Assembly: GCA_932521035.1 (NCBI GenBank)
Contig: OW051492.1
Span: 10,354,001 to 10,418,000, forward strand
Direction of reading: 5' to 3'
DNA: 64,000 nt
From: Oscheius dolichura
Lineage: Eukaryota > Nematoda > Chromadorea > Rhabditida > Rhabditidae
Notes under the pieces: generated by a model
The model's database searches: none
Told to the model about the DNA's origin: nothing
Seen by the model: only the letters and a program-made list of their open reading frames with translations
Made by a program: the position numbers and the translations under genes
Shown here: positions 1 to 21,884 of the stretch, piece by piece
Numbering within the stretch: position 1 is the first letter of the stretch
Layout: each line of letters starts with the position of its first letter

Positions 1-1261
1 CGGAAGCAGTGGCTTTTGAGTGTGGATCCCGACTTTTGAGAAAGCCACAGTTCACGCGCCGAGTAGGCTGTCTAACTGTAGCGGTTGAATTTATCCCGGT
101 TCCTGGCTGTGGCTCTTGGCTGTGTCTTTGTGTCCAGCTCTTTTCGTAATATATCTCTCCCGAACTTTTTGCTCTGCTATGACTGCTCTTTTGTAACACA
201 ATGGGTGACGCGAAATGTCCCCTCCCAGATGTTCCTCCCCCGTGCGTTATTTCGCCCTTGCTCTTCTTTTCTCATATGTTTTGCTACATGCTACGGCGCA
301 GGATTTTTGCCTGAGAATCAGATGTAAGGCTGGAAAATTGCAGCCTGAAGCTTTAAACACACAGAAAAATGGAAAAAGTTCAAGTGGTAAAGGAGAGATT
401 TTTGACAGAAATCTCTGATGATCCCCGCCTCCTGCTGCTGCTCGAAATATTTGCTCTGTTTCAAGTTTTTGTGTTGTTTGGTAGAGGGAGCGTAGCCCCG
501 TCAATTTCCTGTCTAATATTGTTTCTCACACAGGTAATACTCTCGCTCTTTCATTTCTTCGGGAGAAGAAGAAGGGAGTTTGCCACTTGGCAGCAGCAGC
601 AGCTCTTAGACAACTTTTTCACCTCCACAAGTGTCACAAGCAGCGCCTGTTCAATTTTTGCCTTACTTTCCAGTTAAATTTCCTCTGGAACATTGGTAAA
701 ATTCGAGGAAAATAGGTAGAGACCCTCTTTGCCGCAGTAATGGTCCCTTCAGCCAGGCAGTTACCACAGCGGCGTGTGAACTGCGGCTGTTTATCTCGTT
801 CGCTCGAATTCTGCTCGATTAGTACCCGTACAATCTCCGTATTAAAAATTTCAAAGCGGTAGTACTAAATTTCCACTGCCAAGGTTGTATAGGTGATATT
901 GCGGGGTAGACCGAGTCACGTCCCTCTTCTCTCCTTTCTTTTTTCCCTTCCAGCTGTTTTTGAGGGTCCAAATGTGCAGAAATTGGTGTAATTGTCTGCT
1001 GGTGCAGCAGAACCCAATTTTTTCCCTCTGCTCTCCCCCTACGTGCCCTCTTCCGATCTGTTTTCCTTCCGGATTACCCCAGGAAGAAACACGTCCGGTT
1101 GCTCTCGCACTTTTCGAGGAAGCGGTGTCTCATTAAATCCCCATGCCCCCTATTTTTTCTTCCTATTTTCGTTTCTCTCTATACTTTGATAGACAGCGAA
1201 CATACGGCTTATGTTCCCTTTCCAGAAATACATACCCCTCGGATAGTCCAAGCCGCCAAAG
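1..1261. other. Upstream flank of the formin gene, no supported gene
   Basis: No recognisable coding exon. It holds one arm of the hairpin repeat (about 45-84), a degenerate second copy (about 767-790) and pyrimidine-rich sequence. A splice-acceptor-like tttccag at about 1219-1225 lies roughly 35 bp before the formin ATG and could be a trans-splice acceptor or the end of a 5' UTR intron. A 102-codon open frame at 369-677 is hydrophobic and low in complexity and resembles no family I know. Confidence 0.5.
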
Positions 1262-4200
1262 ATGGCGGAGGACGAATTCACCTGCCGGGTGCAGTATATT
1301 GTGGATGCGGATCCATTCGCCACGACATCGTCCAGCTATCTGGAACCGATGCGGCCTGTCACATTTAATTTTAAACTCCATAAGACAATTGGAGACCAGA
1401 TTCCCGATGTTATTCGATGTCTACGAGCACCGCATAAGGTAGGAGAGGCTTCAGTTCCTTTTCTTTTCCTCATTTTCAATAAAGATATCGATAGCCACAG
1501 TTAGACAGCTTACACGGCGTGTGAACTGTGGCTGCCAGTGATATTGAGGGCTCGCCACAGTTCACACGCGGTGTCGGCGGTCTAACTGTGGCGCTTGAAA
1601 TTTTACCCGTTTGACAGCCTGAAAACTTCATATTCTCTCGCTTTTCTCGCAAAATATTTGTATTACACAGAAAAGTAGAAGAAAAAAAAGTAGCCACTTA
1701 GTTTGTTTGGCTTGTCCGCTCCTCTAACCTGAATCAGCAGGTACTGGGGGTGAATTAGGTGCCACTAATAATATAAACCAATTATCTTCCCTTTAAACTG
1801 TCTATAAAGGTCTAATTTTCAGCCAGGAGACTCGACGCTTCAAGTCTACCGCGGTGGAGATGGAGGAGGCGGCGAATTCCACACGTATCTAGACTCGGAA
1901 CTCACGCTAGAAGATCAAGAAGATGAATTTAATATACTTAAAAATGAGTGAGTCCATTATTTCCTCCCTTCCTTTTTTATTTCCATGATACAAAATGTGT
2001 GGCTAACGGGAGAAGCTTGAAATCCGGGGGGCATTGATGACTCGAAGGGGGAGTGGACACTTGAATGGGCGAGAGAAACATGACGGGCGGGAAAAGTGAC
2101 CATTGAAGAAGAAAAAAGACAATGAGGATCTGCAATTGGTGGCCTGCACAGTGATGTTTAGAGAGGCATCTTTTTCTTCGGAAAAAACAGTTCCACAGGT
2201 AGACAGCCAATGGCGCCACAACAGCCACAGCTCACACGCCGTGTTGGCTGTGGCGCCACAGTTAGACAGCTAGAAGGGAGTTTTAATGGGAAAATAGGAT
2301 TTCTCATCTTTTTTTCGATGTTCAAGCCCTGCTAGTGGCAACGAATGAGTGGTTGAATAGGATAATCGGTGGCGATTTCACAGTGACCTTAAAATATCGC
2401 CCCTGGATGTCAATTATTGTGTCACTATCCATATACATCCCTCTCTCGCTGTCCCTGTACAGCAATCAGCAAGCCAGCCTCTCCCCGCCGTCGTTCGCAT
2501 CTCGCACTCTCGGGGGCTGGCCCGCTGGGGGGTCCGCGTGTGCCCCGCAATATCTCTCGCTATCGCTTTCTCTCTCCCAGTCCTCGTCGCCCAATTACTG
2601 ACCATAAACAGGCATTTGCATACAATATATCCTTCTCCTGCTGCTATCCCCTCCGTTTGTATTCTGAGCCTCATCCATGTCCTATCAGCCGGTATTCTCT
2701 ACCCCGTCGAGTCCTTCTAATAAGGCCAGCTATGCTCCCAGCCCGGTAAAGTCCTCTCTCCGTGCCTATAATATCGACCTGTCTATCCGAATTGATGAGC
2801 AAGAATCTCCGAGGATACAGAAGATCTCCTGTCGACTGGATGAGTCCGACGCCTATAGGCCTGCCCGTCAGCCGCCGGATAAACAGCCCCCGGTTATTTT
2901 TAAGCCTAAATTCTCTACCCTTGAACGGAGAAGTAAAAGTACTGAAGTCGCTGCTGGCGGTGGTGGGACCGGAATAGTTAGGAGAAGGACCATGGGAGCT
3001 GGAGATGACCCCCGCCCGTGGTACAGTACCAATTGTGACGGCAGTCATCCCGGCCAGGGGAAGGAGATGAAGAAGCCATCTGTTCTTCACATAGCCGCTC
3101 CAGTGGATATTGACGATTCTATTCCTTTTATCGACGCTGATCCCCCTCCCAAGCCTCTGCGGAGCTTTGCCGCCCGTCCTGTCCAATTTGAAGAAGGAGC
3201 AACCCTGGAGCCCCCTAAAAAGACCAGGAACAGCTCCTGGGACGGGCCGAGGTCCACCTTTTCCTCTGGACAATCCGAGGAAATCGACAACAAGCCAAAG
3301 ATTCCCTCCTGGACGCCTTCTAGGGAAATGTTCGAGGAACCCAAGCCGGCTAGGAAAGTCTCAAGAGAAGTTCCCAAGGTCTCAGCCAGCCCGGTCTTTT
3401 CTATTGCCAAGAATAAGGAAGAGATAAAGAAGCCGTCGATTCTGGCTCAAAATTACAAGGCTGAAGAAAAAGAAGTGGTACGGATTACTCCATGGAGGGC
3501 GCAGGAGATATCTCAAAGCCGGGAAGGGACATTGGAACGGAGGAAGGCGCCTGCTAACCAATTGGAGACGGCTAGACCCTGGAATCCGGAGAATTATGGA
3601 CCTGGAACGGAGTCTATTATCCAGTGGGAAAAGGTTAAGCCATCTGAGGCGGTGGTAGAATCCGGGAGGAGGCTCTGGGACCGAGCTGAGCCTGTGAATG
3701 TCGACCGAGAAGGGGAACTCCGGGCGTCAAGGGTCATTTCTACTGAAGAAGTCGAAAAATCGAAGCCTCCTCCAACCAGGACGAATGCAGAAGCTTCCAG
3801 AAGACCTTGGGAACATTCTTGGAAGGAGCCAAGCCTCCAAAGGGCAGAAAATCCGCCTAGGCTCTCTACAGTACCTTCTAAACCTCTTTGGGATACGGAT
3901 TTGACGGTTTCTGACCCTCAACACTTTCCAGAAAAGGTCTACTCCATTGCTGGACCTTCTAAGAAGGGAATTGCGCCTTCTACTCCTCCGGAAAATGGAG
4001 TACCTTCTTGGAAAGTCCATGGCGATTCGTCTTTCCCGTCAAAATCGCCTCCAGAAGAGCCCAAGGGCAGTTTCACCTTCAAAATGGCTCAAATCACTCC
4101 AATCACCATCAGTGATGAGCCATCCTCTCCTCCAAAAACTGAGAGAACCTCTATTCTCAAAGCCAAGCCTCTCCATGCCGCCTCTGCCGCTGATCGTGGT

Positions 4201-7200
4201 CTAGATTATATGGATCTACCTGATATTCCTATACCTATGCCGAAAGGGAAATTATCGCCGGCGACGGACCCGGTGAAACGGAAACCTTCGCGAGATTTAT
4301 CGATTATTGGAAAGCATAGTCGTCAGGATAGTGGCTATCGTTCTCCACTGGAAGGAGACGACGATGAAGCGGAGGCGGGCGAGGCGGGGGATTTTGACTG
4401 GGGCGATGAGCAACTGAACAAATCGGCAAGGAGGTGTGTTTTGACGGAAAAAGGGGAGATTGTAGCCATTTTTTTTTTATTTTGAATACTAATTTTTCCG
4501 TTTTCAGACGGCGAAGTTCGTTGGTTTTGAGGACACAAACATCATTACGGGTTAAAACTATCATAGGTAGGGAAAATCCTTGAATAAGAAGAGCAATGAG
4601 AAAATTTGAGATAAACTACTGTCAGCATCGGGTCGCGACCAAAGAAGGGCGCTCTTTTCACTCAAACAAATATTCCAGGTGGGATTTTTTAACACAGAAA
4701 CATTTGACATAACAATCACCACAGTTAGACAGCTAGCCGCCACAATTAGACAGCTAAACAGCCACTATTAGACAGCCAAACCTTGAGATCTATCCCAGTT
4801 TCCCTTCCATTCCCCTTCCTTTTCAGGATGACAAAGACCTGGTCCATGAATTTGTCCAAGATGGCGGACTAGACTGTATGATCCGCCTGGGTCGAGTAGC
4901 GGATCAAAACCATCAGAATTACATCCTCCGTGCATTGGGACAATTAATGCTCTATGTGGATGGAATGAACGGCATCATTGCCCACAATGCCACAATTCAA
5001 TGGCTCTATGAGCTGCTGGACTCGCCGGTAAGTCGGAATTTCTTTCCTATGTCTATTTCTGTCCTTGTCCACTTGTCCATGTCTTTTTTTGTTTTTAGCT
5101 CTACGACGATTCCGAGAAAGCAGAGATGAGTCCCTATCGTTCGGAATGGGTTGGTTGCTTGTACTTTTCGTTTTGTCCACGTGCTGTCCCCCATTTGTTT
5201 GCCCTTTCCCCTGGCCCTTTTCTTTTCACTTCCTTATAATTGAATTTTTCAGTTTCGATTAGTCGTGAAAACGGCATTGAAGCTGCTGTTAGTCTTCATC
5301 GAGTACAATGACAACAATTCCCTGTTAGTCATGGCCGCGGTGACAGCGGTTGACAGGGCCAAAAGTGAGTATTCACCCGGGTTTCAGCCGATGCCCCCCT
5401 TCTTTTTCTACCCTGCCTATTATTACAGTAACCCATTCTGTTTAGAACAGCCAGACTGGACCGCTTTGATGAAAGTCATCGCCGAGAAGGACTGCCCTGA
5501 TCCCGAAACCATCGTCTATGGTCTAACAGTCATCAATAAGGCACTGCATGGCATTCCCGACAGGGTAGGCACCTTCCAGTTAGCAGTAGACCTTTAAATT
5601 TTCTATAGGACACTTATTATGATGCTGTGGACTCCCTAGACTCGTTAGGGATGGAAGGAGTCATGTCTCATTTGAAGAAGACGGGCAATCGGGAAATAAC
5701 GGAGCAGTGTAACCTTTATGAGAGAGAATTGAACCAGGAGGATGCCGACTCCGATTCTGAGGATAATATGACAGCTAAAATGAGGTGAGCGGGGGGTTCA
5801 AATGCACCGGGAAATGGTTCCTTTGGCGGGGTGAAGTTTATTTTGGTAGTTTTCCCGTCTACTTTATCCATTTTTTCCATTTCAGGAACCACGCCATGGA
5901 CAAGAGGACAAAACTCCGCCAGCGACAGGCAGAAGCCCTTCGACAACAAGAAAAACAAGAAGAGCTGCGCACGAACTTTGGCGCTAGTCGAGAAATGTTC
6001 AATAAAACCGCCGAAGAAGCCAAGGAGAACCGCCCCGAGCCGGAGCCCCAACTCCTGGCTAAGAGCAGTACTCTCCCTTGGAGGAATGGGGAAATCAATG
6101 GAGTGGACCATAAGAAGACCAACGGCATGGAGGTGCCTTCCACCCCGGTGGGTAAGAAGACCCCGGAGCCGCTGAGAATCCAACCGGAGAACCATAACCA
6201 TAGCCAGGAGAGTAGTGACGTTGCCTCTGCTGAGGAGGAAGAAGAGGAGAAAAAGGTCAAGGCGCCGCCTCCCAGCTTCCCTATGCTCTTTTCCCCGACA
6301 GAAAATAAAACCATGGACTTCCCGGAGCCTCAAGTCGTTGTGGAGAAGGAGAAGGAGCCAGAGAAGGCGCCTCCTCCCAAAGCCAAGGTACCGTAATTTC
6401 TGTTTGAAACCTAAAAACATTTTAGCTGGTCAAAAGTGATGATGCCGCTGGCGGTTTCGCTGCTCTGCTCCAGAAAAGAGCAGCCAAGGCGTCAGAAAAC
6501 AATCAGGCCATACTTTTCGAGAAGAAGGAGAGCGAAGCCGAGGTCCAGTGGAAGAAAGCGGCAGAGAATTTGAAATCCCGCCCCTTGATCATCAATGATT
6601 TGGATTTTTCGGAGTTCCACAACGCCGAGTTTGAGCAGGACCCGCTGGTTATGGCCCGGATGGCTCAAGTAGCCCAGAATATGAACAGCCCCATGGGAGG
6701 AGGAGGAGGTGCCCCTCCCCCTCCACCACCCATGGGAGGAATCCCTCTACCGCCTCGATGTGAGTCTTCCTCCCTTTTTCCTTTTTGGGTATTCATTCTC
6801 GAATATTCTCGAAGAAATGAAGGTGAAATCCTTCCAGATGGCCTGTCATATTTGATGAAAATTTTAAGATAAAGGGGGCTGGGTGAAATGCCGCCGCTGC
6901 GAGAACTGATGGTATCCGATTCCGGATCCCCCGGGGGGAGAAATTTCCATTTTCAATTCGAATTTCGAATAGGTGTAAACAAGGGGGTGAAATCATCTTC
7001 CCATAATCACTGCAGTCCAGTCCAAATTCAGTATCCTCTTTTTCAGTACAAGGTCTTGCTGGAGGAGCTCCTCCGCCCCCTCCCCCTCCTGGTAGTGTGC
7101 CTCCCCCGCCACCCAACTTCAAACGGGATGCCTCTCCCGGTCCCTCGCAGTCTAAAGGAGTCCTCAAGCTCCATTGGAAGCCTACCAGCGCGGAGCCACC

Positions 7201-9148
7201 TCCAGTCCCGGCTCTGAAACAAAAAGGAACCTTCTGGAATGGCTTGGATTTGCCTAAATTTGATCCTCAGCGATTGGTACAACTTTTTGAGAGCAAGCAA
7301 CCGAAGGAACAGGCTGTAAAGGCGGGTTTTTGGATGGCGAAGGTTCTAAAGCGACAATTTTTAGAAACCAGTGGAAGCCAAACAACAAACCCTGCAAGTA
7401 CTGTCTACAAAACGATCTCAACAAATTAACATTGGTCTGACGAAGCTGCCACCGATTACTGTAATTCCAACCGCTATTATGGTATGTTTTGGGACGCCAC
7501 AGTTACGCAGCCTACACGGCGTGTGAACTGTGGCTCCGTCAGCTGTCTAACTGTGTTCTTTTCAGAAATTCGACTCCCTCGTTTTGAACAAAGAAGGAAT
7601 CGAGAAAATAATGAAGGATATGATGCCGAAATCGGATGAAATTGAACAAATCCAAGCGAAACAGGCAGACAATCCCGATATGGCCTTGGTACGCTCAATT
7701 TTCTCTCAGTTTTTACCAGTTAAATTGCTTCAGGGAACAGCAGAACAGTTCTTAATGAAGCTGTATCAAATACCGTGTCTTTTGGAACGGCTAAAGCTGT
7801 GGATCTTCACGCTAGACTATAAAAATATAGAGAAGGACATCGCTGAACCGTTGATGGATCTCCAGCTGGCTATGAAAGAGATGGAAGAGTCCAAGACCTT
7901 CAAAAAGGCTATGGGCATGCTGCTGGCCATTGGAAATAGTCTGTCAGGCACGGAGGTGAGTAAAATTTATATGTAGGGAGGAGCGTCACGGTTAAACAGG
8001 CCGTACAGCGTGTGTACTGTGATTCTCGGTGGGCGCCACAGTTCACACCCCGTGTCGGCTGTCTAACTGTGGCGCACCAAAATCTGACCATTTTATCCCT
8101 GGAAACGACTTTATTTCCTATTTTTCAGATCAAAGGCTTTTACCTGGATTATCTAACAAAAGCCAGTGAAGTCAAGGACCCTGTGTACAAGCACCCCCTA
8201 ACCCACCACTTGGCCGAGTACATGATAGAGCAATTCCCCGACGGGACAGATCTCTACAGTGAATTCGGAGCTGTAGCCCGGTCTGCCAGGATAGACTACA
8301 AAGAACTCTTTGAAAATCTACAAAGACTCGAGAAGGAATGCAAATCCTCGTGGGAATACCTGGCCAAGATCAGTAAGAACGACAACAGCTCAATGAAGAC
8401 GAAGATCAATGACTACCTGGTCGACGTGGCGGAGAGGATCCACCAGCTGAAGGACATCTACCGTATTGCTACTAATCGCTGGCACGGTTTCTTACTGTAC
8501 TTCGGCTATTCTGTCCAAGAGATCCCGGACCAGAAGCCGAATGAGGTCTTTAAAATGGTCACCGAATTCGCGTTGGAATACCGTACCACCAGGGATAAGA
8601 TCCTGCAGCAGAAGAAGAGAATGGCAGAGAAGAGGGAGAGGAACAAGACCAGGGGAAAAATGTGGGCTGTGGAAGCACAGCAACAGCAGGATGTAAAGCT
8701 AAAGAGGCGGATCCCGGCTCCCGTTTCGGCCGAAGAGGTACTGTAACCAGTTTTTGAAACAAAATGGTGATATTTATAGAGACATGACGAGTTGGCGAAG
8801 ATTCTTAGCGACATGGGTGCTGGAGGAGATGGCACATTGAGGAGACGAGGAGCACGGCCCTCAACTGATAAGGCGAAAGCTCCTGGTGGGTACTTGAATA
8901 AATTAGGAGAACCACAGTTAGACAGCTAAACTCCGCAATTTTCAAAAATAGGCTCTTTTCCAGATGTTCCGGCTGTGGCAGCAGACGGAGACTCTCCAGA
9001 CGACGAGATCCTGAACAGCCTGGCCAAGGCCGCCACCCTGCCCACCGAGGCCCGCGACCATCGCCGCCGAGCCCGCCAATTCAACCGAAAATCCCTGAGA
9101 AGAACACGAACTCTAAAATTGGTCGACGGTCAAATAGAAACCTACTGA
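1262..9148 (+). CDS. fhod-1: FHOD-family formin (actin nucleation and bundling)
   Basis: Formins of the FHOD class nucleate, cap or bundle actin filaments at contractile structures. I assemble 19 exons: 1262-1438, 1823-1947, about 2712-4433, 4508-4566, 4611-4678, 4827-5027, 5099-5149, 5253-5364, 5446-5564, 5609-5784, 5886-6387, 6426-6759, 7047-7315, 7365-7481, 7566-7688, 7734-7955, 8129-8737, 8780-8885, 8964-9148, giving about 1,758 aa. The N-terminus ([12 protein letters not shown]) and the armadillo-type FH3 region ([32 protein letters not shown]) match FHOD1/3 closely. FH1 proline runs lie near 6710-6740 and 7070-7110. FH2 spans about 7150-8690 ([18 protein letters not shown]). A C-terminal basic DAD-like stretch ([15 protein letters not shown]) ends the protein. 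Oddity: the third exon inserts about 570 disordered residues between the two halves of the N-terminal domain; its 5' boundary is uncertain, and an ATG at 2677 could mark an alternative start. Confidence 0.93.
1494..1593. repeat. Hairpin repeat (CCACAGTT family), formin intron 1
   Basis: Two inverted arms of about 38 bp, each built from CCACAGTT(C/A)ACACG and GTCTAACTGTGGC, separated by a short loop. The same family recurs at 2224-2272, 4719-4778, 7497-7555, 24491-24586, 26196-26276, 49171-49212 and elsewhere, nearly always inside introns or gene flanks. Short single pieces (CCACAGTTAGACAGC) are more numerous. Confidence 0.8.
7985..8075. repeat. Hairpin repeat, formin intron
   Basis: Second arm GCCACAGTTCACACC...GTCTAACTGTGGCGC is well conserved; the first arm is degenerate. 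It is contained in the intron between exons 7734-7955 and 8129-8737. Confidence 0.7.
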
Positions 9149-9581
9149 TGATCTTCTTTTCCCCCTCTCTTCCCATTTTCCATCCAGGAAAATTCAAAAA
9201 GTTTCCCCCCACCCTCCCTCTTTTTCATGTCTGATACCGGTTCATCGTGTGCCACAACCCGTGAGAATTATAATTTTTGTTCTTTCTATTCCTATTCTAT
9301 TATTCTATAACACACACACAAAAACAGAAAGCATAATGTCTTCTTTCAGATGGTACTTGTGATCTTTTCCCTTTGTCCTGTTGTTTTTTTATTCTACTGT
9401 AATCTACTCGGTTGTACATTTCTTTTTATTGAAAAGAGAAAGAGAAAAAGAATATTTTTGAGAAAATAAAAATAAAAAGCGAATTGGTCAGTGTGTTGAG
9501 AATCTTCTGGAGATTACGGTAAAGTCAAAAGTTTAAAGAAACGAGCATAAAAACAATATATTTTATTCAATTTTCCAATCC
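9149..9581. terminator. Convergent 3' UTRs of the formin and the spectrin-repeat gene
   Basis: Non-coding. AATAAA-type signals lie near 9466-9478 on the + strand, and a reverse-strand AATAAA (tttatt) is at about 9561-9566. The two genes therefore end tail-to-tail with only about 100 bp between signals. A short CA run is at about 9311-9320. Confidence 0.5.
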
Positions 9582-11171
9582 TTACAACGGGGTGCAGTGC
9601 TCTTCATCTGACTCGTGTTCCGGGGCATTTAGAGCCATATCGATGATCATTGCTATGGCCTGAAAGTGGAAATACAATTGGGGAATATTCTGTATCACTT
9701 ACTTCAGCCGTCTCGTGTGTTTCATTAGCCAAACTTCTGAAATGACTCTTCAAGGAGACCAGGTTCTTCCGGATGTGGAAGGCATCCTTGTCTTTGCAGT
9801 GTTCATGGATCAGTTTCTTTTGTCTCAGGGCCTTTCCCAGGTTAATTATGACCTTTTCCTGGAAAATAGGCGATAAACTGAGTATTTAATACGTTCTACG
9901 CAGTAAAAAAAGCAAAAAACGCAATAGGGGTACTGTAACCGCGCGCCATCAAACTCTCGTAAACAGCGGGCAGGTCCGTTGTTTGGCTGGACGCATCGGC
10001 CTAAATTCGCTGAACAAGATGGAAACTATGCATTTTTCTCCCATTTTTGATATTGCCGTAATTTTTAAATTAGATATTCGCAATTAGCGAAAAATTCTGA
10101 ATGTTTTGAAGGTAATTTGAGTGCTTACCAAAGCGCCGAGGCTCTCCTCCGCCTCAATCAACCAGTCGGCAGTATCACCCATGGCATTGTTCAACACAGT
10201 CGCTTGTTCCTGCGCCTGTTCGAGTTTTCTCTTCTTCTGGCTAGATATATCAAGCAGCTGGTCCCATTTCTCGCGTACTTCCAGATAATTGCTAGAAAAT
10301 TCCGAATTCTGGGCGTTATCCTCGTCCGACAAGGAGACGGCAGCCTGTTCCAGGAGATCATCAATCGTGTTTACATTGCCATCAATCTGAAGCCATGTTC
10401 TTTTTTATTTATTTTAGGGGGGATAATTCTAAATGACGAATTGAAAGGGAGGGAATTCTATTTATTCAGGCTCGGGGAGCTCAGCAGGTGCCAATAGGCA
10501 AAGTCATATGGTTCTGGGTGGCTGGCCGCCGTCGGCAGCGATAAAACCTTCAGCACACTATAAAAACCACCGGAATAGCTATTTCAATAGTTTTTAGTTA
10601 TCAGAAAAGCTTTCTGATTATAAAAATTAACAAATAATGAAGTTATTTGCTTTCCTAGTCATTTTTGATCACAAAAGGTCATGAGACTTGGAAAAAAAGA
10701 TATTGCAAATAAATATGACGTTATACAACTAAATAAAATAAATATTATATATTATAACGCAGTAGATTAGCTTATTTACCTCATTTTTCAGTACTAGAAA
10801 CTCTTCCAGTTGAGTTTGAGCTGTTTCTGGTAGTGCTGGCATCGGTTCATCAACTTTCAGCTCTTTTTCCATCCGATTCAACCATTCTAGCCAATTTTCT
10901 AGTTCCGTTTCAATTGTTTCTACATCCAATTTTGGCTAAAATTCGCTCTATATTATATAAAAATGATACAAATATAAAAGAATCATTGAAAATATAAAAA
11001 AACCTTGAATATCTTGTCCGGAACTGCATACACCACCTCTTCTTGTTCTTCTCGCTCTCCTTCCTTATGTAGAAGCGAATTTATTCCATTTTCCAGACGT
11101 AGAGGACTTTCTGATTGACGTGAACCATCCATCGTTGAGCTATGAGCAGAGGAAGACGAAATACTGTCCAT
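9582..11171 (-). CDS. Small two-spectrin-repeat protein, family member unknown
   Basis: Five exons (11004-11171, 10780-10935, 10129-10386, 9703-9858, 9582-9659) join in frame to 271 aa. The first exon is Ser-rich and disordered. The middle exons look like spectrin-type three-helix repeats: ELENWLEWLNRMEKELK with the typical tryptophan, then EVREKWDQLLDISSQKKRKL and GDTADWLIEAEESLGAL. The C-terminus is acidic (PEHESDEEHCTPL). Spectrin repeats are spacer or dimerisation modules in actin-linked proteins. There is no actin-binding, EF-hand, KASH or membrane segment, so it is either a standalone adaptor or the remnant of a larger dystrophin- or nesprin-like gene. I do not recognise an orthologue. 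A CCCCCAG acceptor-like site lies 7 nt before the ATG. Confidence 0.75.
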
Positions 11172-11800
11172 CTCAGCTCTGGGGGAGGAGTGATGAATAA
11201 ACTAGAGGGTTGAAACAATGGCCGACGAAAGTTATGGATACGACGATGCCTTCGACGATGACACGTAACACCGTCATGGCCTCATAACGGCTCCGTAAAC
11301 AAAAGAAGACGGCCAGGAAGGGGGGTGGCCATAACGTCCGGTTTTCTATTGACTAACGGCTCAACATATCGACTACGAAGAAACAAAACTTAGGATGTTA
11401 CTCCCTCGCTCTCTCCCCACTTTCCTTTTCATTGTTTGTGAGCTGAGGAGTGCTGCCGTTTTCTTTCTTCTTGCGCAGGGGGATCATCTGATCAAGTTGA
11501 TATCTATGAAATAATTTATTCTGCACAAATTTACATTGTACATATTTTCTCTCTGACTTACTACTAAACTTTAGAAAAAAAGAAACTCAGCCGGGGCATT
11601 TATCATACCTACAAGGAATGTATATTCTTATATATATAATCACATATTAGAGGGAAAATATAGGGAGCAGACGTATACAAGCACAGACAAATGAAAATAA
11701 CTACTCCGATCAACAGGAATAGCTATAGAACCTAGTGAAGAAGTGAAATAACGGCGACGGAAATATGTTTAGTAGATATACCTTGGTGGTGTAGTCGAAT
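11172..11800. other. Intergenic between spectrin-like gene and V-ATPase subunit d
   Basis: Promoter side of the spectrin-like gene and 3' side of vha-16. It contains a 16-codon Asp-rich open frame on the + strand (11219-11269) with no exon to join to, an AT-rich stretch near 11620-11650, and no other recognised feature. Confidence 0.4.
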
Positions 11801-13320
<1,520 letters not shown>

Positions 13321-13901
13321 TATGTTTGGCTCCTGACAGATATAAATAATAAAGATATGAAAGAAGGGGAAGACAAAATCAAGAAAACAAACAAATAAAT
13401 AGTAAACTTGAAAAATAACTTTCTTCTTTCAAATTTAACCAAAATTATGCATTTACCAGCATGCTAACTTTATAAATACTCTTTTGCAGCAGAATTTTTG
13501 AATTTATCAATACATCTATTGATAAATTCACACGAAAAACTGAAAATGTTAACTACAAAAGAATAAATACGTTTCGCTCTATTTTAGTAGATAATTTCGC
13601 ATAATAACCACCCAACAAGAGGAAGACAAGCTCCCAGCGGCTAGCAGAGCATATGAGCCTTGCTAAAAAGCAGAAGTACAAGGTAAAAGACTAGAAAAAT
13701 GACAAATAAACGTGCGTTCATGGCCGAAAATCGATCGGTGGTCTTTTGGGTCCGGCCTCCCTGCCTGCATCAGGCAAACGCGGCAATTTCAAACGCCGAG
13801 ATATAAGGACCGCCCCCCAATCGCTGGTTGAAGAAGGGGCTGCTCTCGCTTTTCTGCCTGCGGGCTGTCTCTGTTCACAACCTGAACGCTCCAATGTATT
13901 T
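13321..13901. promoter_or_regulatory. Divergent promoter interval, vha-16 / FAK
   Basis: About 580 bp separate the two start codons. AT-rich near vha-16 and more GC-rich near 13740-13890. The frame upstream of the FAK ATG stays open back to 13746, so a longer FAK N-terminus is possible. No TATA box stands out. Confidence 0.4.
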
Positions 13902-21484
<7,583 letters not shown>

Positions 21485-21884
21485 TTGGTATTTCTATTTT
21501 AAAAGTGCCATTTTTAATCTATTTTAACTATGATTTATAACAAAAATTCCGGGTTATTTTAGCACTTACAAACTGTTTCTTGCTGCAATTTTGCTCCCCA
21601 TAGCTTTAACCCCCCAAGTCTCCTTTCTTTCCCGTGGTTTTCTGGGATTTTGTGTAAGAGAAATAAAGATATTGAGATGATAGAGAGGTTATTTATTGGG
21701 AGAAAATAGGTGAGGAATGACAATATTGAGGAGGTGGAAGGCACAAGGAGGCAGGAGGAATACCCAAGGGAGTATAAAATCATGGATAAAAATGTAGTCA
21801 AAAGATAAAGAGAAGAGGGTGGTGGGAGATCGGGGATGACATCAGAAATCAAGGGGGGATAATCAAAGGTATACAGAAGAGATC
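21485..21884. terminator. Convergent 3' ends of FAK and gene A
   Basis: AATAAA on the + strand at about 21660 serves FAK. A reverse-strand AATAAA (tttatt) at about 21690 could serve gene A. The two processing signals are within about 40 bp of one another, so the 3' UTRs probably overlap. Confidence 0.45.

Noticed and set aside
369-677. 102-codon open frame near the left edge
   Set aside because: Leucine/phenylalanine- and glutamine-rich low-complexity translation with no family resemblance; a CAG|GTAATA boundary inside it is not enough.
7316-7364. Apparent premature stop in the formin FH2 domain
   Set aside because: A 49-bp intron (GTAAAG to TTTTTAG) removes it and joins PKEQA to [12 protein letters not shown] in frame.
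11219-11269. Short acidic open frame MADESYGYDDAFDDDT on the + strand
   Set aside because: Only 16 codons and no downstream exon that continues it before the opposite-strand vha-16 gene.
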